Assembly (NCBI GenBank): GCA_963682025.1 | Contig: OY821519.1 | Span: 110,177,764-110,241,763 of the forward strand | DNA from: Cordilura impudica | Lineage: Eukaryota > Arthropoda > Insecta > Diptera > Scathophagidae | DNA: 64,000 bases | Direction of reading: 5' to 3' | Part shown: one piece after another, positions 10,556 to 22,726 of the stretch | How positions within the stretch are numbered: position 1 is the stretch's first letter | Layout of the letters: the number at the start of each line of letters is the position of its first letter | Translations under genes and position numbers: made by a program | Notes under the pieces: generated by a model | The model's database searches: none | Told to the model about the DNA's origin: nothing | The model's input: only the letters and a program-made list of their open reading frames with translations

Positions 10556-11018
10556 CTGAACGTTCTGGATGGCCAATTGAGGTCAGTACACCCGAAAAAT
10601 CCACGATATGGTGTTGGCCGATCGAAGAGTAAAAGTGCGTGAGATTATTGATGACATAGGCATTTCATATGGTAGTGTGGTTCCGATTTTGAATGATCAG
10701 TTGAGTTTAAGAAAGCTGTTGGACTAAGTATATTGAGCTTAAAGGAGATTAAGGTGAAAAATGAATTCTTTTTTTTGCAAAAAAAAAACTGTGTTTCATT
10801 CTAAAAGTCACTTATCGTATTTTCTTTATTCATTTGAACTCCTTTTTCCTGCTGCAATTGTATGTGCTCGTTGTGGAATCTCCAACGATGAAATTATTGA
10901 TCAAATCAATGCCTATTTTATGGTCCTCGAAAAATCCAATTTTTTGAAAGGGATACAAAAATTGGAGAAACGTTGGACTAAGTGTATTGAGGTTGAAGGA
11001 GATTATGTTGAAAAATAA
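10556..11018 (+). pseudogene. Mariner transposase remainder with tandem-duplicated 3' part
   Basis: 10556-10705 continues mariner coding (ERSGW, then a frame with REIIDDIGISYGSV). A deletion then joins directly to the 3' end (LD*VY, then the polyA-like tail). At 10816-10883 a 68-bp block of the LINE flank appears, followed by a second, longer copy of the mariner C-terminus (NDEIIDQINAYF to DYVEK*, stop at 11018) and then the same LINE flank again at 11067-11133. This looks like a tandem duplication of mariner tail plus flank, with the first unit later deleted internally. Confidence 0.7.
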
Positions 11019-11066
11019 ATGTTTTTTTACAGAAAAAAAAATCACGGACTTATTGATCCGCCCTCG

Positions 11067-12390
11067 TATTTTCTTTATTCATGTGAACTCCTATTTCCTG
11101 CTGCAATTGTATGTGCTCGTTGTGGAATCTCGCGTATCTAAACATGTTCTCCTGCCTCTAACTTTCTTGGACACCAAGGGCACATAGGAGAATCAACGTG
11201 TCCAAATCTGGTCACATAGCTTCTGCAAAATCTGTGACCGCTTCAAAATTGTGTGCTCGTTGTGGAATCTCGCGTATCTAAACATAGCATGTTCTTCTTC
11301 CTCTAACTCTTCTGGACACCGAGCTTCTGCAAAATATGCGACCGCTTCAAAATTGTGTAAGGTGTTAGTTCATTTCTCCCTGACGCCGCCTATTCATCTA
11401 TCTTTGAAGATGGGATATAATAAGGAATGCCCATCGACCATCTAAACTCTGCTCCCATCTATTTTGTCATTTAACATTGATGTTTCGCGCTTTCTGAATT
11501 TGGCACATTTGTATTAGTCTTTTTTGAAACCATTTGAACTTCGCTTTCTAGTAAATCTACCGCGTCCTCTGATGTAATTCGATATGCACTACATACTCAT
11601 AATGCACTCAGCCGATACACTGATGAGATCAGTGTTCGAGAGCTGAGACTTAGTGCAGCTGACTTTACAGGTGCTGCATACAGTATAATTGATTTAATAA
11701 TGCTTGATATTAAGAACCTTTTACTCTGTCTTGGTCCTCCAACATTTTGCATCATCCGTGCTAGCGCTGCCCTTACTATTGCTGCCTTTTTGAAAACGCC
11801 TCTAAGTGTGCGTTGAAGTTCAAAAGGGCATCAATCATCCCTTCAAGGTACTTCAATTCATCTTTTGATGTTGCTTAGTGCTTTTCAAGCTTTGATAGTT
11901 GCAACTTTTCTATAACCCTTATTAACAACGCTTCCGTCTCCAAATATAATTAGAGTCCTGCGTTATTCAACCAAACTGTCTGTATTTTTCCGTGCAATCA
12001 TATGGGTTTTGTATGGTGTTTTATGATTTTGCATTTTGGAAAAGGTCGTTGTTAGAAATGTCGATTCGGATTTCTTCATGTTATGTGCGAACAAAGATGA
12101 CACAATAAGGTACAGGGAATAGGACATGTAAGTTGTGGAAATTTGCCAATAACTCTATGCTGTTTGTATCTGTTTTTAAACAGACTACAAACTTAAGTTC
12201 TAAGCTTGCTGTTAGGTACCCCTACCTCCTTGACTTACCCTTCTTGCACTTGCAGCTTGATTTTAGTTTCTTGATTTCTTCATTCCATCAGTAATGTGGT
12301 TGATGTTTTGAAGCTACTCTTCTACGTGGCATTGATCTCGATTGCCGTATCAGTTACATTTCATGGTGATGTAACTGATACGGCCTTGCT
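11067..12390 (-). pseudogene. R1/I-type LINE ORF2 remnant
   Basis: Minus-strand pieces follow the order of an R1/I-like non-LTR retrotransposon ORF2. Near 12300 is MPRRRVASKHQPHYWWNEEI (linker after the endonuclease). Around 11820-11560 is the post-RT region: ALARMMQNVGGPRQSKRFLI, then ILYAAPVKSAAL, SVYRLSALxVCSAYRITSE. Around 11330-11070 is the C-terminal region (ELEEEEHAMFRYARFHNEH). Most of the reverse transcriptase is deleted, and stops and frameshifts are frequent. 11130-11180 and 11251-11310 repeat the ARFHNEH coding block, a small internal duplication. It cannot encode an active enzyme. It was the landing site for the mariner and Helitron copy 1. Confidence 0.7.
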
Positions 12391-12449
12391 CTTGCTTCAG
12401 TAGAGCAAGCAAACTCATTATACAGGGTATAAATAGGGTATAATGAAAA

Positions 12450-12557
12450 TATTGCATAGATTATTCTAAAATTTGGTTATGGCTGCTTTGAGAAAGGTGA
12501 TTAATTGACTTTACTATATACGGGCATGATCGGTTAATTTTTCGACCAAATCCCCAT
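12450..12557 (-). mobile_element. DINE-1-like mid fragment
   Basis: Minus-strand bits of the family (ATATTGCATAGATT, then ATGATCGGT and TTCGACCAAATCCCCATA). Old and short. Confidence 0.45.
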
Positions 12558-12561
12558 ACAA

Positions 12562-13282
12562 AACAAGTAAGGAAATTATAGTCGGTATAGTCTGACTATT
12601 TGTTACCCTATACCATGCGTTTAGGCCAAACAAATTATCTCTTAGGTCCAACTAATTACATATAGAATGATATGAAAAAGTTTATATCGGATGCTTTATT
12701 TATATGGCGACTAGGTCGAAAAATGGACCGACCCTGACCATATTTGCTGAAGTCACTTTTTGCAAAAACATATACAAACCAAATTCAAGAAAAATCTGTG
12801 CAATATTTATGCTTTTGATAAGTTTAAGTGATGATCGGGAATCAGCTTGATATGGGGGCTATGACTAATAATTGTTCTATAGGGTTTATTTTTGGACTAC
12901 TGATAAATAGATGTAATAAACATAGACAAATCCAATTTGACCGAGATCTATATGATAATATGGATATACTGGCAATCTAAGTCAATCTCATAAGGGTCAT
13001 TAGCATGGGGACTAGGTCTGAACATGAACCGATTTTCTCCAATTTCAATAGCGTTAATCCTATGACCGGTAGAAGCTTATATACTAAATTTCATCATATT
13101 CATATTTTCGACCTGTAGTTTGATTGCAAGGTTTAGAAGAACACAGACGAACGGACATCGCTAATTCGACTCAGAAAGTGATTCTGAACCGATCGGTATA
13201 TATATCGGTGAACTATTTTTGGTAGTTACAAACATCAGCACAAAGGCATTATATTTTGACCACATAGTGGTGTAGGGTATAA
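12562..13282 (+). mobile_element. DINE-1-like element, diverged
   Basis: Runs from ACAAGTAAGGAAATTATAG through ACCCTATACCATGCGTTTAG to CACATAGTGGTGTAGGGTAT. The GACGGAC tract is reduced to one or two units. About 50 bp of another DINE fragment in the opposite sense follow (13290-13345). Confidence 0.75.
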
Positions 13283-13424
13283 ATACATTCCGATATGAAC
13301 TTTCTAATATCTGCAGGCTAAAAATGCATAAATTATATTTTTCTGACTTGATTTAATTAAATTAAAGCAAAAACAATAACACACCATATTTGTACTTTTA
13401 TTTTTTAAACTGTATATCACTCCG

Positions 13425-14086
13425 TGGTCAGCGTATAATAAGTTCGTACACATGTTTGTAACAACCTAAAAAAATTGAAAATTTCCACATTTTACTATAC
13501 CGATACGATCGGAATCACTTCCTTAGTTGTTTTAGCGGTGTCCGCCTGTCTGTCTGTCTGTGTGTCCATGTCAATGTTTTATTCAAACTTCAGGTCGCAA
13601 ATAGAAATAAATTTTGATGAAAGCTGATATATAAACTTTTATCGGGCGAAAATTTCCGATGCTAATGACCCTTTCGACTAAAATTTCCGTAAGTTCCAGG
13701 TTATCATATATATATGTCAAGTTTGGCTTATGTAGGTTTTTACACCCACTAATCAGTTATATAAAAATAGAGCCTGTATAACCATAGGCCCCAAATCAGT
13801 CAGAGTCCCCACATAAAGCTGCTTTCCGACCTTCACTTAAATCTATCAAAAAGCTCAAATATTGTATAAATTTTTTTGAAATTTGGTTTGTTTTTGTTTT
13901 GGAAAAAAATAATTGAATTTACTTGATCATGATGGGTCCCATTTTTTGATATAGTCCCCATATAAAAATAGCATCCAATATGTACTTTTACATATGGCAG
14001 GCCACAAATTTAAATGCCACTCAAATTTGGTTTATGCTTATTTTCTATGTTGGATCTATAGTCGACTACAAATTTTACACTTGTTT
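13425..14086 (-). mobile_element. DINE-1-like element, strongly diverged
   Basis: Minus-strand copy with a CTGTCTGTCTGTGTGTCCAT tract near 13550 and a degraded head near 14050 (TCTATAGTCGACTA). Confidence 0.65.
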
Positions 14087-14286
14087 ATTTATGAAATAAA
14101 ACATACCAGAATTGTGTGATCTAATTACATTGAAAAAAATTATTATGTTTAATATTTTTTTTTTTAAAATAAAACCGAATAATCTTCCTAAATAAATACA
14201 TATGTATGTTTTTTATTAATATTAAAATATATAAAACTATTTCATCGCCCTGCATTAGCACCACCCAACTTTTTTAATAAAAAAAA

Positions 14287-15073
14287 ACAAGTAAGAAAAT
14301 TATAGTCGGTCTAGACCGACTATACGATACCCTATACCATGCGTTTAGAAACCCTATCTCTTAGGCCCAACTAACTGGACATTGAAAATAAGCAAAAACT
14401 ATGAGTGGGATTTTTTATTAATTTTTTTGAATGCAGATATGAAAAAGTTCATATCGGATGCTATATCTATATAGGGACTAGGTCCAAAAATGGACCGATC
14501 CTGATCATGTTTGGTAAAGTCTCTTGTATTTTGCAAAAATATATACAAACAAAATTTGAGAAGAATCAGTGTAATATTTTTGTTTTTTAATAGATTTAAG
14601 TGAAGACGGGAAGCAGCTCTATATGGGGTCAAAGGGATCATTTTTGGACTACTCATTAATGGATTTAATGTACACATATAAACCCAATTTGAGTAAGATC
14701 TATATGACAATTTGGATCTTATTGCAATTTATGTCAATTTCATATGGGTAATTTGTATGGGGGCTAGGTCTGACCATGGACCGAATCTCACCAATTTCAA
14801 TAGCGTTCATCCCATGGCCGATAAAAGCTTATATACCAAAATTCATCAAAATATATTCATATTTGCGACCTGCAGTTTGATTACAAGGTTTACATGGGCA
14901 CACAGACGGACGGACGGACGGACCGACGGACGGACGGACATTGTTAAATCAACTCAGAAAGTTATTCTGATTCGATCGGTATAATTAAAGATGGGTCTAG
15001 GTCAAATATTTTTGGTTGTTACAAACAGCAGCACAGTCATTATACCCAAACCACATAGTGGTATAGGGTATAA
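14287..15073 (+). mobile_element. DINE-1-like element, near full length
   Basis: 787 bp with both ends: ACAAGTAAGAAAATTATAG and the palindrome centred on TCTAGA at the left, then a GACGGACGGACGGACCGACG tract near 14903-14940, and CCACATAGTGGTATAGGGTA at the right. It has no coding potential of its own; the short frames in it recur in every copy and are incidental. Confidence 0.85.
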
Positions 15074-15170
15074 TTAATGTTAGAATATTTGTAATAAAAT
15101 ACAACAATATTTCTAAAATTTCCGGGAATTCACGGAAATCAGAAATGAAGAGAATTTCCAAACCCTATCC

Positions 15171-17051
15171 TATAGTCGGTCTAAACCGATTATAGTTGGT
15201 CTAAACCGATTATAGGATACCATATGCCATGCGTTTAGAGAAAGGATCTTATTTCCAATGAACTGAATATAGAAAAGAAGCATAAACCAAATCTGTGGTT
15301 TTCTGAAATAACCGCGTATGTCCATTTTTGTCAGTTTCGAGTTAACGATGCCAAATATATTAATTTTTAACGCTCTTTACATGTGTTCGATTTAAAAAAA
15401 ATAATATTGACCATTTCTGAGTTTTTTCTTTAAATAACGACGTAACTTAAATGTTTATGAAATTAATTTGCACCACTAACGACGTATGTCAACCTACGTT
15501 TGATCGCTGACAAATTATTTGCTCAGAAAACGACACATAGCGATATAGGTTGTTATTAATGAAAAAAAAAAATGCAAAATAATTTTGGATTAGTTTTCAG
15601 TTTATAACCACTTGTTAAAACTTGTGTGTTTATTTCTGTTATTTTTTGTCACTATTATTCTTGATACGTTGTTATATTCCTATAGTCCCGTTAACTTTTT
15701 GTTGACGAACAAAAAAATCAATTTTTCAAGCAACAACAACTTATGTCTACATGGGTGGTTGCATATAAAGTTTTCTTTTTCGAAGAAACCGACGTTTGTA
15801 ATTTCTGTGGTTTTCTAGAATAACCGCTTATGTCATAAAATCAAAATGTTCAACTTATGTCGACAAACGTCGTTTTCTTTGAAAAATAAAACTACCAATG
15901 CAACCACCCATGTAGACATAAGTTGTTGTTGCTTGAAAAATGGATTTCTTTGTTCGTCAACAAAAAGTTAACGGGACTTAAGATGAGAATATAACAACGT
16001 ATCAAGAATAATAGTGACAAAAAATAACAGAAATAAACACACAAGTTTTTATAAGTGGTTATAAACTGAAAAATAATCCAAAATTATTTTGCTTTTTTTC
16101 ATTAATAAAACGTATGTCACTATGTGTCGTTTTCTGAGAAAATAATTTGTCAGCGATCAAACGTAGGTTGACATACGTCGTTAGTGGTGCAAATTAATTT
16201 AATAAATATTTAAGTTACGTCGTTATATAAAGAAAAAAACTCAGAAATGGTCAAAAAAAAATTGAACACATGTAAATAGCGTTAAAAGTTAATATATTTG
16301 GCATCGTTAACTCAAAACTGACAAAAATGGACATACGCGGTTATTCCAGAAAACCACAGATTTACGTATTTACGGTTACGTATTGTTTTTTCGTCCTTCT
16401 ATAGGATCTATTCCTCTGAAGATTTTTGACTCATATTTACATATCTACAGGACGGTTAAATAAAAAGTTTCAAATCTTTATATCGAGCCCATAATTTCAA
16501 ATATAACGTTTTTTGGCTCCCCTGAACATTTTGATTTTATGACATACGCGGATTGTTATTATTATTTTTCTTCCCTGCAAATATGAAAAAGTTCATATAG
16601 GATGCTATATTTACATGGGGACTTGGTCGAAAAATCGACCATACACACTTATTTTTTGGAGAAACATGAGCAAACCAAATTTGAGAAAAATCTGTGCAAT
16701 ATTTTTTTATAGATTTAAGTGAAGATCGGGAATCAGCTTTGTGGTAGGGCTATGACTAAGAATTGCCTTATAGGGTTTATTTCTCGACTACTAAGTAATG
16801 GATGTAATAAACCACACAAACCCAATTTAACCGAGACCAATCTGATAATTTGGATCTTATGGCAACTTAAGTCGATCTTATAGGGCTAATTTGTATGACG
16901 ACTAGGTCTGAACATGCACCGATTTTCACCAATTTCAATAGCAGACGAAAAACGCAAATAATGATTCTAAGTCGATTGGTATAATAAAATATGGGTCTAG
17001 GTCAAATATGTTTGATAGTTACAAACATCAGCACAAATTCATTATACCCAG
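15171..17051 (+). mobile_element. DINE-1-like element split by a fold-back insertion
   Basis: The head is at 15171-15290; the palindrome region is itself duplicated (GGTCTAAACCGATTATAG twice). The sequence stops at CATAAACCAAA and resumes near 16550 with CTGCAAATATGAAAAAGTTC, running to about 17051 (CAGCACAAATTCATTATACC). The intervening 1.26 kb is the fold-back element. Confidence 0.7.
15291..16546. mobile_element. Large fold-back element with arms of about 500 bp
   Basis: 15292-15790 and about 15862-16376 are inverted copies, similar throughout apart from scattered changes. The outer ends are CTGTGGTTTTCTGAAATAAC and the reverse of CTGTGGTTTTCTGGAATAAC. The 70-bp centre contains another copy of the terminal motif (TTCTGTGGTTTTCTAGAATA at about 15797). 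A further internal block (ATTTTGATTTTATGACATA) recurs near 16530. No transposase frame is seen. Class unknown; the long arms suggest a MITE or fold-back derivative. Confidence 0.8.
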
Positions 17052-18913
17052 AAAAAAAATGTACCTTATAAAAAATTTTGAATATGGCCAATCTTCGGTT
17101 AACCGTTAACCGGTTATTTGGAAATACTAACTATTTTTGCATTGAATATTTTTCGCCTACAACATTATTTTATAGGTGGACCTAAATAACACAGATAATT
17201 ATATACACCTTGAAAATTTTAATCTTGTTAAGCGTTATTCTTTCTGGGTCATTTCAATTCAACACAGAGAGATAGAGAGAGATAGATAGATGGAGAGAGA
17301 AGAGGAGTTAAATAAATAACATGATAACAACTTTAAAGAGTATTTACTTCACAAATAAGTAGTATTTATAGAAATAAGTATAATGTTATTCATAATTGCC
17401 AGCTATAAATGGAAATAATGCAAAAAAATGTTCCAACGGCTAACTAGATTCTAACACGTCTATGTCAGTGTCTGCATATCAAAAATCATAATTCTCCTAT
17501 GGCTGTACGAGTATGCAACTACTTACCAATATGAGGATAGTTGCTAAGAAAAACTCATAATACTTTAATGCCTAACTTTATTTATTTTTTTTATTTTGTG
17601 GCGCCTGGTCAATAAACAATTATCAGGCGTCTGGTATAAAAAAGTTAACAAGGATGCTTGCTAATTTATGTTTGTATAAACATTGTTAACGTCGGGCTAC
17701 TGGTTATACATGAGTATGTACATATGTACAAATTTTCACCCAATACATTATTCATATGGGAAACTAGATGACAGCAGCATTTTTAGAATGTGTTAAAATC
17801 ATTATTTTTTAATGCGTTGAACATCACTTGTTCTGTTGTGATCGTAATTATAATGATGATGGTAGTGATGACGATGATCTTGTGAACGTCAAGAAGAACA
17901 TGACAAAATCACAACTAACTATAAAAATGCCTTGAATGTGTCTAGTAACAACAACTTGTTATTTAATGTTGCATGAGTGCAAACATGTAGTGGCAAACAT
18001 GTATAAGAAACTAGATGTCCTTTAGATTGTGGTCAGTTTTTTGTTTTGTTTTTTTTTTTGTTATCAAACATTCCTTGGATGCCGTTAAAGTTATATTTAG
18101 CTGCATGGGTTAAAAACCCCCTTGTATTGGCTGAAAGCAACAATAGTCTGAAAGGAATTTCTTATAAATTAGTTGCGACTAGTTCAATATGTATTTTTAT
18201 TCCTCTCTTTAACATGATGTAATAAATTTAAATATTACTGGTTTAACAAAATGTAATATAATAAAAATAAAAAAAAAAAACATAATAATAATCGCAATTT
18301 AACATCTACAACACATTATGAACTTGATCACTAAATAAATTATATATATTAAGTAGTCATATATACTGTGTGTTTTGGAATGCAGCGATTCTCGACATTT
18401 TATTTTAAAGCACCACCATTGTAGAAATTGCTTTTAAAATGGTACGTTTATATTTTTAAAGAATAATAAAATGTTTTTGTAAAACTAAAAATAAAATTCA
18501 TTCAGTAGGGTTATTCATTTAATTTAATTTTTTTTATATGATATAGTTTCAATTAAAATATTCTATAATGCATTCCTTTGAAATTTGTTTCTCCCTAGCC
18601 TACTTAAAAGAGTTTTGATTTATTTTTATTTAATTGGAAGTTTGGTACGTTTCATAATTATAAGATACTTTAATTAAGTTATATTTTTGCGAGAAAAAAG
18701 AGTTTTTAAGCCCATAGTAAAATTTTCCAATATTCCACTGATTTTGCTGATCAGTTCTTTGTTGAAAATACACACAGAAAACGGATTCGTTGTTGTAACC
18801 GAAGTTGCTGCTAACCGAATTTTGGTAGTCCCATGTACTATCACATTTTCCTGTTATGATTACTGAATCATATAATATATATGACTGTACAATGGCAAAA
18901 GCAATTAATCTTA
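17052..18913. other. Unassigned AT-rich DNA
   Basis: No gene is recognised. It holds a short purine microsatellite (GAGA/GATA, 17268-17302). A minus-strand open frame at 18630-18947 overlaps the end of Helitron copy 2 and has no recognisable motif. Confidence 0.4.
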
Positions 18914-19296
18914 CTAGCAGATTCCAGCCCTCGAAATTCGAGCGCAAATTCTAGGAAATTTTATTTTTTCATTAAATAAAGACCCTAAAAGTATGCTAAC
19001 AATTATAGCCAATTCACAAATCAACACAAAAAACAAACACATTTTGATGACAAGCATATTAACATATTTAATAAACACATACATAGCATTGTATAATTTT
19101 ATATATGTGTTAGTAGCAACTTTAAATGCAATTTACTCAAAATAAAGGGAAAAAATAAAAAATCTTTAAATCTGCAAAACGGCTAAACGGCTAAAAAAAA
19201 TACCTTTCAAATAATATACGTTTGGTTAAAATCGGGATATAACGGTAGAACAAAACATGAGTCACAAGAAATCGCCTAGCCTATTAATATTATAGA
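18914..19296 (-). mobile_element. Non-autonomous Helitron, copy 2
   Basis: A 383-bp copy with 5' TC (TCTATAATATTAATAGG), a 3' hairpin around TTCGAG and a CTAG end, flanked by A and T. Confidence 0.82.
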
Positions 19297-19593
19297 TATA
19301 TAAATTCGATTGTATGTATTTGATTGTATGTGATATTTAGTTGATACACTGGAAATACTAATTTTAATTATTGATTGTTACAACCACAAATCGAGATTTT
19401 TACTAAAATATAGAAATATAAAAGTCAAAAATTATTATTACTTAAGTATTTATTTTTAATAATTTATACTGACAAAAAAAGTTAGTAATTATCCCTGCCT
19501 TCACTAAATAATTCCATGCATATCCGCATATCTTCATATTTAATTTATCTGCTAACATTTCTAAAAATAAAACATTATTATTATTAATAAATA

Positions 19594-19965
19594 CTAGCAG
19601 ATTCCAGCGCTCGAAATTCAAGTGCAACTTCTAGGAAGCTTTATTTTTCAACTTAGCAAATTCGCGAACCATCACTTTTATGGTTTATTATTATTGATTG
19701 TGAATGAAGACAACAAACTCATTAACAAACACATTAACAAATTTAATAAACACACACATAGCATATGTATAATTTTATGTATGTGTTAGTAGCAACTTTA
19801 AATGCAATTTACTCAAAATAAAGGAAAAAATTTAAAAATCTGTAAATCTGGTGAATAGCTAAAAAGAAATACGTTTCAAATAATATACTTTTGTTCAACA
19901 TCGGGATATAACGGTAGAACAAAATATCGGTCACAAGAAATCGCCTAGCCTATTAATATTATGGA
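19594..19965 (-). mobile_element. Non-autonomous Helitron, copy 3
   Basis: A 372-bp copy, same orientation and similar sequence to copy 2, lying 297 bp further on. Ends TCCATAATATTAATAGG and CTGCTAG. Confidence 0.82.
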
Positions 19966-21107
19966 TATTATTTATTATTGTTATTATTTTTAGTATTATT
20001 AAAGAAAATATTATTATTAAAGCTGTGTCCATTTATAATTTGATTTTAGATAATAGGTCAATGTTATTAATTGACATTGTTAACTGGCGATACATATGTA
20101 CCCGTATATCCAGTTTCATATATGATGCGAACATAATATGGGAATCAAAATTGATTTTAAATAACGTCTTTTATATATCCGAAAGATATTTACTGAATAA
20201 TATTATACACATTACATCAAATCTTTTACATATTTAGGGAAACTGTGGACGCCATGACTGAAAAGGGTTCTATTATTATCTATTATTTGTATACCAATGT
20301 CAAATCATTGCAGTCAATTTGAACGCATAGGAAGTTTGTAGTAATGCTATTTAAACCGGACTAATATAGAATAGTAATATTTGGCCTAGGCCTTAAAATG
20401 CACTTTTTTGTAAATTTAAATAGCATTTAATAATATGTCCTATAATATGTATTTTGTATGTAATTATAATTAGCACATTTATTTTTGCGATCTGTTGTTT
20501 ACTATCCAGGTATTTATTTACCTAAGTCTATATAAATCTTCTTGGGCAATTGATCAACTTTGCAATAGCGACTGCTTTTGTGACATTCTAACAGGAAAAC
20601 GAAAGCATCATGAATTTATCTTGGAGCTGGTCCGATCGTTGAATACAACTTAAAACTATTCATACGTAGACTTGATTTTATTCGTTTGTAGAAAATTTCG
20701 GTTAAACATACCTGATGACAACCAGAAAACCCGATTTCAGGTTACGTGCATCCTCACAAACATTTGTGCCATTAATACAGGTGTGGGAGACAATCAGAAT
20801 GGAGATATTTATTAGTTGGAATATGACAACCGAGAACTAAGTACCTTTACATCTGCTCAAATGTGTTCTGAATATCTGTACATATCCACCTTTGCAGAAG
20901 GAACGGGATTGCGATTGTGAATGGCAGATTGTTCTTCTAAGCTATAACTATAAATACCAAGAAAAATCTCAATCCTGTGGATTGAATACATCTCTGGATT
21001 CCATAATAAGAGATAATTGTTGTACGCCATTCAACAATCAATTTGTTTTTTAATTATTTGCACGTTATGATTGATTTTGAATTGTTAAATTAAATTTTTA
21101 TATTATA
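19966..21107. other. Unassigned
   Basis: No gene is recognised. 20500-21050 is less AT-rich than its surroundings but all frames are broken and no family is apparent. Confidence 0.3.
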
Positions 21108-21485
21108 CTAGCAGATTCCAGCCCTCGAAATTCGAGTGCGAATTCTAGGAAATTTTATTTTTTCATTAAATAAAGACCCTAAAGATATGCTAATCAATTA
21201 TAGCCAATTCATAAATCAACACAAAAAACAAACTCTTTTTATTACAAACACATTAACAAATTTAATAAACACACACATAGCATTGTATAATTTTATTTTA
21301 TGTATGTGTTAGTAGCAACTTTAAATGCAATATAATCAAAATAAAGGAAAAAAAAATAAAAATCTGTAAGTCTGCAAAACTCCTAAAAAGAAATACCTTT
21401 CTAATAATATACGATTGGTCAAAATCGGGATAAAACGGTAGAACAAAACATCGGTCACAAGAAATGGCCGAGCCTATTAATATTT
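21108..21485 (-). mobile_element. Non-autonomous Helitron, copy 4
   Basis: CTAG end with hairpin at the left. The 5' end is blurred by a T-run after ATTAATATT at about 21485. Confidence 0.78.
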
Positions 21486-21664
21486 TTTTTACATTTTATT
21501 TATTATTATATCAAAAAAAATTTTTTTTTGACAAATAAATACAATATAAATCAAAGAATTTCTTAGGTAGTACTCTAACCAATTATTTGTTACTATATCT
21601 GTTAAAACATTTTTGGTTTGAAATATGTTGGTATAATTGAATTAGTAGTTACAGTCGCCAATAA

Positions 21665-22076
21665 TCTATATTTTAATACGTGAAGGTAAATTTTTAGTTC
21701 CCTTTTTAAACAATATGCGGGCACGGAGGAGTGTGAAAATTGGCATAGTTTTACTTTATATGGGGGAGAAGCTGAGAATGATTTAAGATTTTTTTTTAAT
21801 CTGTCTTAAAAATATATTAAATTAAATAAAATAAAATATTTATAATAATTCGTTACGCCCTGTTAATGCGAATGATTTAAATTATATATCAGACGCTCTG
21901 TGTTGAATTGTGAATTGCTAAAATTGATTAACATACCTTTAGGCTCATTTAAATATTCATAAATTATTTATATATGTATGTATATAGATTAAAAAAACTT
22001 TGGAAGACAAAAATTGAATGAAAAAATAATACTTCCTAGAATTTGCACTCCAATTTCGAGTGCTGGGCTATACTAT
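21665..22076 (+). mobile_element. Non-autonomous Helitron, second subfamily, copy B1
   Basis: Starts TCTATATTTTAATACGTG and ends with the hairpin around CACTCCAATTTCGAGTGCTG then CTATACTA. Its interior (GTGAAAATTGGCATAGTTTT, then ATTCGTTACGCCCTGTTAAT) differs from copies 1-4 but matches 24470-24836 in the opposite sense. The final G of CTAG appears mutated. Confidence 0.75.
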
Positions 22077-22474
22077 TTAGGATTAAAACATGGTTTATTA
22101 GGTTGCTCAATTAAATTAAGTTAAGTCTGTAAACGGAACTAATTTTGTTGTTATAGATATCCAAAATTTAAATGAATTGTATTTATACGGTAGTTATAAG
22201 AGAATATCTATTGTATTTTTAAAAATTAAAGAATTATAATGAAAATTCGTATTACTTAAAAAAATTTTTCTAGTTGCAACCGAATTCCAACCAATCTTTT
22301 TTCTGTGTGTACCGTTGGTTACTTGTAATTATGTATGCTAAGAACCGTTAAGTTATTGTTGTATATTACCTTTTTGATGTTGTTTTATCGTTTCATAATT
22401 AAAATACACTAGTTTATTTAAATATTGTTGGATTGGATTTTAATAAAATCCTTATATTTGACAATAATATCTCG

Positions 22475-22720
22475 TGGAACTGGGCTATCAGACGAAGAAA
22501 AAGGGCATATTTTGACATACAAGGATAGTGGATTGAATGTGATGTAAATTTCCAATCAATTATTAAAAGTCGATGTGTTATAAGATGTTTAAAAAAAAAA
22601 TCCTACAAAATATAACAATGTGAAGCTCGCAGGTCGCAAACAGAAACTATCCACTACATCAAGTGAAAAGTACGTGGCCTTACATAGAGATGGCGCGAAA
22701 AGTCCCAATTTTTCTGTTTA
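22475..22720 (+). pseudogene. Tc1-like transposase N-terminal remnant
   Basis: Frames give RGTGLSDEEKGHILTYKDSG and later VKLAGRKQKLSTTSSEKYV, typical of the helix-turn-helix start and GRPRKL-type hook of Tc1-like transposases. It is broken by stops and frameshifts. It is followed by a mariner and picks up again at about 23770. Confidence 0.6.
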
Positions 22721-22726
22721 TTCAGT

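Larger units (their letters stand above)
6937..11066 (+). mobile_element. Mariner element interrupted by a Transib insertion
   Basis: The inverted ends are CGAGGGAGGATCAATAAGTC and its counterpart ending GATCCGCCCTCG, with TA at both flanks (6935-6936 and 11067-11068). The transposase gene starts near 7117 with EFRVLIKIIFW and SAPSISMVKKWFTDFRCGRT, a mariner helix-turn-helix region. It breaks at THDA (7288) where the Transib begins and resumes at 10556 with ERSGW. The middle catalytic region is deleted. The C-terminal piece (10884-11018, ending KCIEVEGDYVEK) is present but follows a tandem duplication. Confidence 0.85.

Noticed and set aside
10860..10900. A CARCGISN peptide as a zinc knuckle
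   Set aside because: It spans the junction of the duplicated LINE flank and the mariner tail; the Cys pair is chance.
14903..14940. A (GACG)n run as a possible CRISPR or regulatory array
   Set aside because: It is the GTCY microsatellite that is part of every DINE copy; there are no spacers.
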